From contig NZ_JPQU01000048.1 in NCBI RefSeq assembly GCF_000737245.1, positions 1 through 44,956 of the forward strand: a stretch of 44,956 nt of DNA, written 5' to 3'. The notes below the pieces were generated by a model. That model ran no database searches. It had not been told where the DNA came from and was given only the letters and a program-made list of their open reading frames with translations. Numbering within the stretch: the stretch's first letter is position 1; each line of letters starts with the position of its first letter. This DNA comes from Pseudomonas syringae. Its GTDB lineage: Bacteria > Pseudomonadota > Gammaproteobacteria > Pseudomonadales > Pseudomonadaceae. This document shows positions 37,284 to 44,860 of this stretch, piece after piece. The position numbers were made by a program, and so were the translations under genes.

Positions 37284-38125
37284 GCGTCAGCCCTCACTTT
37301 AGCTTCGGGTTGTTTGCAGATGCGGTCGAGCATGATGGCCAGCAATACAATCGCCAGACCCGCTTCGAAGCCTAGAGCGATGTCGGCGGTATTGAGTGCA
37401 TTGACCACGGGTTTGCCCAGGCCGTCAGCGCCTACCAGTGCCGCGATCACGACCATCGACAGCGACAGCATGATGCATTGGGTGATACCGGCGGCAATGC
37501 TTGGCATGGCGTAAGGCAGTTCGATGCGGGTCAACAGTTGGCTGCGTGAAGAGCCAAAGGCTTTACCGGCATCCAGCAATTCGTGGGGCACATCGCGGAT
37601 ACCCAGATACGTCAGGCGGATCGGCGCGGCGATGGCAAACACCACTGTGGAAATCAGGCCGGGCACCACGCCCAGTCCGAACAGGGTCAGGGTAGGGATC
37701 AGGTATACGAAGGTTGGCACCGTCTGCATCAGGTCCAGAACCGGCCGCATGATGGTGTAGAACATCGGCTTGTGCGCGGCAATGATGCCCAGCGGCACGC
37801 CGATCAATACACAGACGAAGGTTGCGAACAGCACCTGCGCCAGGGTTTCCATGGTCTGTTCCCAATACCCCAGATTGAGGATAAGCAAGAACGACAGGAT
37901 CACGAAAGCCGTCAGGCCCCACTTGCGCTGGATGAAGTGGGCGAGCACGGCGATCAGGCCGATCAGAACGAAAGGGTTGAACCAGGTCAGCGAAAACGTG
38001 AGGCCATGGATCATGGTTTCCAGCGTTGAGGCGATCGCGTCGAAAGTACTGGCGCCGTGTTGGGTCAGCCAGTCGACGAAGGCCGCGATGTATTCGCCTA
38101 GAGGGATTTTATGATCAGTCAGCAT
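37280..38125 (-). CDS. choW: Choline ABC transporter permease (CbcW/ChoW)
   Basis: 281-residue inner-membrane permease with about six spans. The cytoplasmic EAA loop is DAGKAFGSSRSQLLTRIELPYAMPSI, and PVLDLMQTVPTFVYLIP is typical of the ProW family. Translationally coupled to choV. Separated from choX by 66 bp containing a hairpin. Confidence 0.95.
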   Translation of the reverse strand: MLTDHKIPLGEYIAAFVDWLTQHGASTFDAIASTLETMIHGLTFSLTWFNPFVLIGLIAVLAHFIQRKWGLTAFVILSFLLILNLGYWEQTMETLAQVLFATFVCVLIGVPLGIIAAHKPMFYTIMRPVLDLMQTVPTFVYLIPTLTLFGLGVVPGLISTVVFAIAAPIRLTYLGIRDVPHELLDAGKAFGSSRSQLLTRIELPYAMPSIAAGITQCIMLSLSMVVIAALVGADGLGKPVVNALNTADIALGFEAGLAIVLLAIMLDRICKQPEAKVRADA

Positions 38126-38161
38126 GGTATCGATTTTCCGCTTGCGGGAGGAAAGGGGACA

Positions 38162-38187
38162 ACAGGCGAGCGAACCCGCCTGCCTGT
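38162..38187 (-). promoter_or_regulatory. Hairpin between choX and choW (possible attenuator or mRNA stabiliser)
   Basis: CAGGCG (38163-38168) pairs with CGCCTG (38177-38182), and an alternative pairing uses ACAGGC with GCCTGT (38182-38187). No U-run follows. Hairpins after binding-protein genes commonly raise binding-protein over permease levels; that role here is inferred. Confidence 0.4.
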
Positions 38188-38191
38188 CGGA

Positions 38192-39139
38192 TTACTTCGT
38201 CAGCTGGGCTTTGGCGGCCTCCAGGCCTGGTTTACCGTCCACTGTTGTTACACCGGCCAGCCAGGTGTCGAGCACCTGCGGATTGGCTTTGAGCCACGCC
38301 TTGGCGGCTACGTCAGGCTTCTGTTTGTCGTCCAGGACTTTCCCCATCAGGGTGCTTTCCATCGGCAGGGTGAACGACAGGTTTTTCAGCAATTGACCCA
38401 CGTTGCTGCACTCTTGAGCGTAGCCTTTGCGCGTGTTGGTGAAGATGGTCGCCTGGCCGAAGTTCGGGCCAAAGAACTCATCACCGCCAGTCAGGTATTT
38501 CATCTTGAAACGGGTGTTCATCGGATGCGGTTCCCAACCCAGGAATACCACGTCGGTGTTACGGCGCGATGCACGATCAACCTGCGAAAGCATGCCCGCT
38601 TCGCTGGACTCGACCACTTTGAAACCGGCGTCTTTCAGGCCGAAAGCATTCTTGTCGATCATGCTCTGGATCAGGCGGTTGCCATCGTTGCCTGGCTCGA
38701 TGCCGTAGATCTTGCCGTCCAGCTCTTTCTTGAACTTGGCAATGTCGGAGAAATCCTTCAGGCCCTTGTTATACAGGGCCTCTGGGACCGCCAGGGTGTA
38801 CTTGGCGTTCTCCAGGTTCGCGCGCACGGTTTCCACGGTGCCGGCATCACGATACGGCTTGATGTCGTTTTCCATGGTCGGCATCCAGTTGCCGAGGAAC
38901 ACGTCCATGTTCTTGCCGTCAGCCAGGGACTTGTAGGTCACGGGTACGGAGATCATGGTGGTCTTGGTCTTGTAGCCCAAAGACTCGAGCACTGCGCTGG
39001 TCACGGCCGTGGTCACGGTGATGTCAGTCCAGCCCACGTCGGAAAAATTGACCGTATGACACTGCGCGGGCTCGGCGGCCTGGGCCAGCACCGGCATGCC
39101 TAAAGCAACAGCCAGTAGCAGCGATTTAGAACCTTTCAT
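38192..39139 (-). CDS. choX: Choline-binding periplasmic protein (CbcX/ChoX)
   Basis: 315 residues from ATG 39139, with AGGGAG 8 nt upstream; a GTG at 39148 is less likely. The signal peptide MKGSKSLLLAVALGMPVLAQA is followed by a mature OpuAC/ChoX-type domain. The tryptophans expected for a quaternary-ammonium aromatic cage are visible in DVGWTDI, FLGNWMPTMENDI and FLGWEPHPM. First gene of choXWV, read toward betIBA. Confidence 0.95.
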   Translation of the reverse strand: MKGSKSLLLAVALGMPVLAQAAEPAQCHTVNFSDVGWTDITVTTAVTSAVLESLGYKTKTTMISVPVTYKSLADGKNMDVFLGNWMPTMENDIKPYRDAGTVETVRANLENAKYTLAVPEALYNKGLKDFSDIAKFKKELDGKIYGIEPGNDGNRLIQSMIDKNAFGLKDAGFKVVESSEAGMLSQVDRASRRNTDVVFLGWEPHPMNTRFKMKYLTGGDEFFGPNFGQATIFTNTRKGYAQECSNVGQLLKNLSFTLPMESTLMGKVLDDKQKPDVAAKAWLKANPQVLDTWLAGVTTVDGKPGLEAAKAQLTK

Positions 39140-39308
39140 CAAGAGCACTCCCTTTGGATTTTCTTCTCGTCATCAGCTACGCGAGCCAATGCGGTTTGTG
39201 TTTTTTTCGGCTGTAGTACAAAGCGTTTGATCAAGGCTCTTTCACTGCGGCTGGCGATTGAGTCGATAGCGATCATGTAACAGCAAAAATCAAACGCCTA
39301 CAGGGGGG

Positions 39309-39341
39309 GTCGTAACCAGTACATAGGGAGTCGTATCCAGT
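39309..39341. promoter_or_regulatory. Candidate AraC-family (GbdR) tandem site upstream of choX
   Basis: GTCGTAACCAGT (39309-39320) and GTCGTATCCAGT (39330-39341) match at 11 of 12 positions with a 21-bp period, two helical turns, as AraC-family activators require. They lie ~170-200 bp upstream of the choX start. Assignment to GbdR is inference. Confidence 0.45.
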
Positions 39342-39616
39342 GCCGGTGACGTCGCTTACAGCTTTTTTCCATGCCGCAAGGACACTTTTGCTGCGTAAAA
39401 GCGGCGAAAACCGGCGCGTGACGACCCTTTGACTGGCGGGCGGCGTTGGTGGGTATGAGTGAGTCGGTATGGGGTGATGCAAGCACTTGCAATGGCCCGA
39501 TGATGCAGCGTAGCAGCTGCATTTAACGTCTGCTGACCCCTCAATTCACCCGCCCCGGTGGTTTTGGATGGTCATTTGAGTGGTACGTTCCCTAATGGAT
39601 CGAACGATGCATATCC

Positions 39617-39727
39617 CTGTGGGAGCCGAGCTTGCTCGCGAAGACGGTCTAACCGACCCAGATGATGTGTCGGATGTGCCGGTGTCTTCGCGAGCAAGGT
39701 GGAGCGCCACCCCGGTCGCTCCCACAG
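39617..39727. repeat. REPIN, class D variant with asymmetric insertion
   Basis: The left arm GAGCCGAGCTTGCTCGCGAAG is regular. The right arm CTTCGCGAGCAAG is interrupted by GTGGAGCGCCACCCCGGT before CGCTCCCACAG. Confidence 0.8.
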
Positions 39728-40149
39728 GATTTTGGCGTCATGCCATAGGCTGCGCTCTTATTGGTCACCGACCTCATCCACTGCGACCTTTTGGCGCGAA
39801 AGCCAATGAATATGGCGCAATGCTATGTCTATGGGCGCGCTGCAGTCAGGCCGTTCCGTGCGTTGAGTGACACTGCCGTGCGACGGCCGGTTTCTCACCT
39901 ACACAAGTGCTACCGAAGTGCTCACCCAACCCATGCCATGCGGCTCGCATAGCTTGCTCGCGTCGCAAATCGACAACCCGCGTCGCTGCTGAATAGACAC
40001 ATCACGACGTCGTTTTCAGGGGTTATTGAATGGCCATTCAAGTTTAGGCATGGCATTTGCGTTGTCATCACAAAGCCCTGCTTTACATGGGGCAATAACA
40101 AGAGCCTCCACCTGAGGCCTCCAACCGCATTGTGTGAGGAGATACCGTG

Positions 40150-41253
40150 ATGACTTCGTTCAACTCCGGGGCGCAACCCCAGAATCGCGCACCACAATCC
40201 ATCGGTTTTCTGCTGTTGGATAACTTCACTCTGATCTCTCTCGCATCAGCGGTTGAACCTCTGCGCATGGCTAACCAGTTGTCCGGTCGTGAGCTGTATC
40301 GCTGGACCACACTAACTGCCGACGGCGGTCAGGTCTGGGCCAGCGACGGTCTGCAGATCACCCCTGACGCCGCCATGCAAAAGGCCCCAGCCATGGACAC
40401 AATCATTGTCTGTGGCGGTGTGGGCATTCAGCGCACGGTTACCCGTGAGCACGTCAGCTGGCTGCAGAGCCAGGCGCGTCAGTCCAAGCGTCTGGGTGCG
40501 GTGTGCACCGGCAGTTGGGCATTGGCCTGCGCGGGTCTGCTCGATGGTTTTGATTGCAGCGTGCACTGGGAATGCCTGGCCTCGATGCAGGAAGCCTTTC
40601 CCCGGGTCGCCATGAGCACTCGGTTATTCACCCTGGACCGCAACCGCTTCACCAGTTCGGGCGGCACCGCGCCGCTGGACATGATGCTGCACCTGATCAG
40701 TCGCGATCATGGTCGTGAACTGTCGGCCGCGATTTCCGAGATGTTTGTCTACGAGCGCATCCGCAATGAGCAGGATCACCAGCGCGTGCCGCTCAAGCAC
40801 ATGCTGGGCACCAATCAGCCGAAACTGCAGGAAATCGTCGCGCTGATGGAAGCCAATCTTGAGGAGCCCATCGACCTGGATGAGCTGGCGGTCTACGTCG
40901 CCGTCTCCCGGCGTCAGCTGGAGCGGCTGTTCCAGAAATACCTGCACTGCTCGCCGTCGCGTTACTACCTGAAACTGCGCCTGATCCGCGCTCGGCAATT
41001 GCTCAAGCAAACGCCGATGTCGATCATCGAAGTGGCTTCCGTGTGCGGCTTTGTCTCAACGCCACACTTCTCCAAATGCTACCGCGAATACTTCGGCATC
41101 CCGCCGCGTGACGAACGCGTGGGCTCCAACACCACCCAGCAAGTCGCCATGATGCCAATCCCGCAAGCCATGGTCCTCGCTCCGCTGTCAGGCCCGCTAT
41201 CGGCCTTGAGCCAGGCCCGGAACGAGTCGACCTTTGCGAGTGTGCGGTTGTAA
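40150..41253 (+). CDS. gbdR: Choline-catabolism regulator GbdR (AraC family, GATase1-like)
   Basis: 367 residues from ATG 40150. GAGGAG lies 8 nt upstream, and GTG 40147 is an alternative. The N-terminal ~190 residues form a DJ-1/GATase1-like ligand domain (IGFLLLDNFTLISLASAVEPLRMAN; elbow Cys in GAVCTGSWAL). The C-terminal ~100 residues carry two AraC helix-turn-helix motifs (LDELAVYVAVSRRQLERLFQKYL and SIIEVASVCGFVSTPHFSKCYREYFGIPPR). The protein matches P. aeruginosa GbdR nearly throughout. GbdR senses glycine betaine and dimethylglycine and activates choline uptake and betaine catabolism genes. Divergent from choXWV. Confidence 0.97.
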   Translation: MTSFNSGAQPQNRAPQSIGFLLLDNFTLISLASAVEPLRMANQLSGRELYRWTTLTADGGQVWASDGLQITPDAAMQKAPAMDTIIVCGGVGIQRTVTREHVSWLQSQARQSKRLGAVCTGSWALACAGLLDGFDCSVHWECLASMQEAFPRVAMSTRLFTLDRNRFTSSGGTAPLDMMLHLISRDHGRELSAAISEMFVYERIRNEQDHQRVPLKHMLGTNQPKLQEIVALMEANLEEPIDLDELAVYVAVSRRQLERLFQKYLHCSPSRYYLKLRLIRARQLLKQTPMSIIEVASVCGFVSTPHFSKCYREYFGIPPRDERVGSNTTQQVAMMPIPQAMVLAPLSGPLSALSQARNESTFASVRL

Positions 41254-41267
41254 GACGCCACTGTTGT

Positions 41268-41358
41268 CGTGGGACCGACTTCAGTCGGGAACGGGCCGGT
41301 CTGAGCGCTGTTCTGAGTTATGACGCGCGACGCCTTCCCGGCTAAAGCCGGTCCCACG
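41268..41358. repeat. REPIN, class A
   Basis: The left arm has drifted (ACCGACTTCAGTCGGGA); the right arm is regular class A. Its spacer (GGGCCGGTCTGAGCGC) resembles that of the REP copies around the RAYT gene. Confidence 0.85.
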
Positions 41359-41387
41359 CCAATATGGGGCCCGTGACGAAATTGAGT

Positions 41388-41648
41388 TCACCCACGCGCC
41401 TGCTTGTACTCGACCAATGCCGGCAACAACTGTTTATCGATCGCCTGCCTTACTGCTGGCAAGATCGTTGCGCTGCCGCTGAGCATTTGTTCTACCAGGC
41501 GGCGCAGGGCTGTGGCTCGGTCGTCGGTGAGGCCGCAGACGGCTTGTGCGCAGGCTTGCTCGGCAGTTGCGCCGGAGGGCATCTCGAAGCCGATTGCCCT
41601 GAGCTGGCTGATCAAATCTTCCTGGTCAATCAAGTCCACGTGCATCAT
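41388..41648 (-). CDS. Small conserved hypothetical protein
   Basis: 86 residues, acidic N-terminal half (MHVDLIDQEDLISQLRAIGFEMP), mostly helical, with no signal peptide or membrane segment. A good ribosome site (GGAG, 8 nt) precedes tandem ATG codons. I do not recognise the family or function. It is flanked by a REPIN on one side and divergent rlmJ on the other. Confidence 0.7.
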   Translation of the reverse strand: MMHVDLIDQEDLISQLRAIGFEMPSGATAEQACAQAVCGLTDDRATALRRLVEQMLSGSATILPAVRQAIDKQLLPALVEYKQARG

Positions 41649-41828
41649 CCCATGCGCTCCTTTTTGTTTAGGTATGGGGTGATTCTGGTAGTGCCAGGGG
41701 GCATCGGCAAGGTCCGTTTGCAGGGATGGCCGTCATGCCTATGATCAGGTCGTTTTCGGATAGCCCAGGCTGCGATCAAATAATGCCCGCGTCAATTTGC
41801 TAAACTGCGCAGCCTTCGAGGAGCTGCC

Positions 41829-42665
41829 ATGAATTACCGCCACGCTTTCCATGCCGGCAACCACGCCGATGTGCTCAAACACCTGATCATGACTCGCTTG
41901 TTTGCCCTGATGGCACGCAAGGAGCAGCCGTTCGCCTATATCGACAGCCACGCCGGGCTAGGGCTGTATGACCTCAAAGGCGATCAGGCCAGCCGCACCG
42001 GCGAATACCTGGAAGGCATCGCCCGCTTGTGGGATGCGCCGGATTTGCCTGCGCTGGCGTCCGATTACATGCAATTGCTGCATGACATGAACCCCGATGG
42101 GGAATTGCGTTACTACCCCGGCTCCCCCGAAATCGCCCGCCGCTCGACCCGCGCCAACGACCGTATTCTGCTCAACGAAAAACACCCGGAAGACGGGCGC
42201 CTGTTGAAAGAAAACATGAAGGGCGATCGTCGCGTGGCAGTGCATCTGGGGGAAGGCTGGCATGTGCCCCGCGCGCTGTTGCCGGTAGGCGAGAAGCGGG
42301 CGGTGCTGCTGATTGATCCGCCTTTTGAGCAGCTCGACGAAATGAAGCGCTGCGCAGTCGCCCTGAAAGAAACCATCGGCCGTATGCGCCAGACCGTGGC
42401 GGCCATCTGGTATCCAGTCAAGGATCAGCGCCTGCTCAAGCGTTTCTACCAAGACCTGGCCGAAACCGGCGCGCCGAAACTGCTGCGCGTCGAGCTGTAC
42501 GTCCACCCGCTCGACACCCCCGCCAGCCTCAACGGCTCAGGTTTGGCCATCGCCAACCCACCTTGGGGCCTGGAAGAAGAACTGCGCGAGCTGCTGCCGT
42601 ATCTGGCGCAGAAGCTGGGACAAACCAAGGGTGACTGGAAGATGGATTGGTTGATTGCTGAGTGA
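41829..42665 (+). CDS. rlmJ: 23S rRNA (adenine(2030)-N6)-methyltransferase RlmJ
   Basis: 278 residues. Methylates A2030 of 23S rRNA using SAM. Diagnostic: N-terminus MNYRHAFHAGNHADVLKH, YIDSHAGLGLYDL (SAM loop), and catalytic DPPFEQLDEM. The length equals that of E. coli RlmJ (280). Single gene with a GAGGAG-like site upstream. Confidence 0.97.
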   Translation: MNYRHAFHAGNHADVLKHLIMTRLFALMARKEQPFAYIDSHAGLGLYDLKGDQASRTGEYLEGIARLWDAPDLPALASDYMQLLHDMNPDGELRYYPGSPEIARRSTRANDRILLNEKHPEDGRLLKENMKGDRRVAVHLGEGWHVPRALLPVGEKRAVLLIDPPFEQLDEMKRCAVALKETIGRMRQTVAAIWYPVKDQRLLKRFYQDLAETGAPKLLRVELYVHPLDTPASLNGSGLAIANPPWGLEEELRELLPYLAQKLGQTKGDWKMDWLIAE

Positions 42666-42923
42666 TGAGAGGCTTGTGGGGCGCGTCTGGAGAGCTGCGG
42701 TGAGATCACCCGTCGTCCAGGCGCGTCTACGCTCTTGCAGGAAAGCATGTCAATTCAGATAATCATTTTGCGTCTAATCTAATAAGAGCCTGATTTTCAG
42801 CATGCAATAGTTTTGATTGCTCTGCACAGGCGCTCGCTAACGAGTTAACGCTTGCTGGATATAATCACCTTTACACTAGAGGGTCATGGAGTGACCAGAA
42901 AAGCGTTCAGATCAATCATGAGA
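42666..42923. other. Intergenic region rlmJ / halovibrin-like gene
   Basis: 258 bp between convergent genes. It contains a short hairpin GGTCA-TGGAG-TGACC near 42882-42896. No gene, REP element or clear U-run terminator is seen. Confidence 0.4.
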
Positions 42924-43754
42924 TTAAGGGATATCAATAACTTGATCCTCGGGTAGGTAGTCGAATCTGAACTCCTCCGCCGTATGTAGGGTTTGAATAG
43001 CAGTGATAGGTACACTGAGGCCTGTCACATTTTTAAAATCGAGCTGATTGCGTTGCGCATTTTCACGTGCCCCAAAATTCCAGGCGGTGTTATACCAAAA
43101 CGCTTGTAAGGGCAGGTTGCGGCCCTCGCCGTCAGGCCATACCGCAAGCACTAATTCATTGCTACGCGCGAAAACGCCCTCTCCGTGATTGCGTTTATAA
43201 AGCTCCATTGCCTCTAGTGTTGCGATAAAAGCGGTCGTTGCGCCAGCACCTAAGGCACGCCTTACATCGAAGCCGCACGTAGTTTCCTGTCCTCCTTGGC
43301 TCGTCGTAAAATGGTCATACCAACCGCTTGCGCTAGTAACGCCTTGGGATTGGCAGGGTTCACTGGTCGGAAAATTAGGCATTGCGCCACAGCCTGTTCC
43401 CTCCCGAAGGAACGAGAGCGCAGTCTGTGGGAACGAGCAAAGCACTTCTGGCGCCAATTTCCCAATGGCATAAAAGGGCGGTGAGAAGAGATAGCCGTCC
43501 TCCCCCAGTAGCTCTATGAATTGTGAGTCTGTTCTCAGCCAGCCAAAGGAAACGCCGCCTTTCGTGTGGGCCTCTATAGAGTTATCCCAGACATGGTAAG
43601 TTGGGTAAAAATCGGCATATCTGATGAGCACGCCACTACATAGAAACGCCGGTTGTGTTGCAGTTCCACAGTTGACGCGCGTCTCGTTAAAGCGTTCGGT
43701 AATTTGCCATGCTACCAATTCTCCCGTGCTATATGACATAGCTTTGGGCGGCAT
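42924..43754 (-). CDS. Halovibrin HvnA-like protein (body of gene)
   Basis: 276 residues from ATG 43754. Resembles pseudomonad proteins annotated halovibrin HvnA, after the Vibrio fischeri secreted NAD-glycohydrolase family: NETRVNCGTATQPAFLCSGVLIRYAD, GGVSFGWLRTDSQF, EVLCSFP, GCGAMPNF, EPCQSQGVTSASGWYDHF, TCGFDVRR, and a C-terminal NQLDFKNVTGLSVPI. The even set of cysteines fits an exported protein, yet this frame has no signal peptide. The in-frame sequence upstream continues to a lipobox and then hits a stop (next feature). The gene is thus broken, or begins at an unusual site. Function is inferred from the family name only. Confidence 0.75.
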   Translation of the reverse strand: MPPKAMSYSTGELVAWQITERFNETRVNCGTATQPAFLCSGVLIRYADFYPTYHVWDNSIEAHTKGGVSFGWLRTDSQFIELLGEDGYLFSPPFYAIGKLAPEVLCSFPQTALSFLREGTGCGAMPNFPTSEPCQSQGVTSASGWYDHFTTSQGGQETTCGFDVRRALGAGATTAFIATLEAMELYKRNHGEGVFARSNELVLAVWPDGEGRNLPLQAFWYNTAWNFGARENAQRNQLDFKNVTGLSVPITAIQTLHTAEEFRFDYLPEDQVIDIP

Positions 43755-43842
43755 ATGTTGAGCAGGTCTATTTAGTTGTTCTGATGTGTAAGTGCAACTT
43801 GTCAGTATTATGGTAGTGGCGATTTAGTAAAGTTTTAAACAT
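43755..43842 (-). pseudogene. Out-of-frame lipoprotein signal of the halovibrin-like gene
   Basis: ATG 43842 with GGAGA about 9 nt upstream begins MFKTLL. Deleting one A from the AAA run (plus-strand T-run 43823-43825) would join it in frame to the body as MFKTLLIATTIILTSC, a textbook lipoprotein signal with lipobox LTSC. As written, the frame ends at a TAG 25 codons in, and the body frame has a TAA just upstream of the lipobox. Confidence 0.75.
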
Positions 43843-44154
43843 GGAGTTATATCTCCGTGTTGGTGGGTGGTGTTATTCGGTCGTTTGGCGTGTGTACTCG
43901 AGTGTTAGTGTAGTACGTTGATTTTGGGGATGTGCTGTTTGCTATGTTGTGTGTGAGAATCATTTGAAGTGGTTTCGAGATTTTTATCGCGAGATACAAT
44001 ATTGTTATTGCGAGGGGCTATGGGGTGTCGGCGTTTTATTCTGGTTGGTACCTGAATAAGGAATTACGCGGCCTCGCCGGGCGCGGAGACTCGCGCAGAC
44101 CGATGGTGGATGGGTTGATAGGGGAGCCACAATTCTGCGGTGTGAAACCTGACG
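43843..44154. other. G+T-rich intergenic region
   Basis: About 310 bp without a gene. The plus strand from ~43852 to ~43990 is strikingly rich in T and G (GTTGGTGGGTGGTGTTATTC and onward). No promoter, repeat or coding signal was recognised. Confidence 0.4.
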
Positions 44155-44250
44155 CTTTCCCGGCTAGAGCCGGTCCCACGACACAACTCGACGTGGGACC
44201 GGCTTCAGCCGGGAAGAGGCCGGTATGAGCGCCATCAATTATGCGGTGTG
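44155..44250. repeat. Left 96-bp REP direct repeat flanking the RAYT
   Basis: A class A arm pair (CCCGGCTAGAGCCGG and ACCGGCTTCAGCCGG) plus tail AGGCCGGTATGAGCGCC. It matches 44861-44956 at 89 of 96 positions. A further single arm follows at 44261-44285. Confidence 0.9.
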
Positions 44251-44260
44251 ACGCCTCACA

Positions 44261-44285
44261 CCTTCCCGGCTAGAGCACGTCCCAT
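44261..44285. repeat. Single REP arm overlapping the RAYT 3' end
   Basis: A class A arm (CTTCCCGGCTAGAGCACGTC) whose CTA supplies the TAG stop codon of the minus-strand transposase gene. Confidence 0.8.
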
Positions 44286-44740
44286 GTCCATACACAGTCC
44301 CATAATGGGTAATCCCCTTTGTGCTCAACCAACCCGGCTCTTACCGGATTGGCTATGACGTACCGAACCATCTCCGCCAAGTCATCTTCGACCCGTACCC
44401 TGCGATCGTGATAACCCTTCTGCCATGTGAGCTTTTTGGCACCGTATGCCTTGTTGATTGCGAAGGAGCTACCGCCTTTCAGCGACTGCATGAGCGTCGC
44501 CAGCGATCCTGACTTCAACTCAAGCAGCCAGTGAAAATGGTCCGGCATAATCACCCATGCCAGTGAGTTCACGACATCAGAGTTGTGCAGGCGCTTCATT
44601 TCACTGACTAGCATGCGACCAATATGGAAGTCGCTGAATACGGGGTGGCGATCTTTTATGACGCAAGTTATCAGGTAGCTGTGGCCAGGCCTGGAGAATC
44701 GATTGGTGCGAAGAAGACGTTCGTGGGCATATCCTTGCAT
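44270..44740 (-). CDS. REP-associated tyrosine transposase (RAYT)
   Basis: 156 residues of the Y1/IS200-like HUH transposase superfamily, RAYT branch. The HxH metal motif is in MPDHFHWLLELKSGSL, and the catalytic Tyr is expected in WQKGYHDRRVRVEDD. The C-terminal YVIANPVRAGLVEHKGDYPLWDCVW is characteristic of RAYTs. RAYTs nick and join single-stranded REP DNA and are thought to spread REPINs. The gene lies between two 96-bp REP repeats of class A, and its stop codon is inside a REP arm. All motifs are intact, so it is probably active. Confidence 0.93.
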   Translation of the reverse strand: MQGYAHERLLRTNRFSRPGHSYLITCVIKDRHPVFSDFHIGRMLVSEMKRLHNSDVVNSLAWVIMPDHFHWLLELKSGSLATLMQSLKGGSSFAINKAYGAKKLTWQKGYHDRRVRVEDDLAEMVRYVIANPVRAGLVEHKGDYPLWDCVWTWDVL

Positions 44741-44860
44741 TCCTTTGCTTCCCTTCTGGATCTGAAGGCAAAGAATAAGAGCACTGTGACGCTATAGACA
44801 TTGATGATGGTTATCCGGAAATGTCGGAGCCTGGGCCGTGCAGGTCGAGCATGCTCAACG

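Larger units (their letters stand above)
39140..40149. other. 1-kb gap between choX and gbdR
   Basis: No convincing gene is present on either strand. The choX-proximal part carries a tandem direct repeat (candidate activator site). 39617-39727 is a REPIN, and the 300 bp before gbdR hold nothing recognisable. In P. aeruginosa the serine dehydratase gene sdaB occupies this place. I see no remnant of it. Confidence 0.6.

Noticed and set aside
39273..39544. Minus-strand small frames in the choX-gbdR gap
   Set aside because: Three overlapping frames of 62-74 codons, low complexity, no good start; none resembles the sdaB product that occupies this place in P. aeruginosa.
44025..44228. 67-codon frame before the RAYT
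   Set aside because: Consists mostly of translated REP sequence; no support as a gene.
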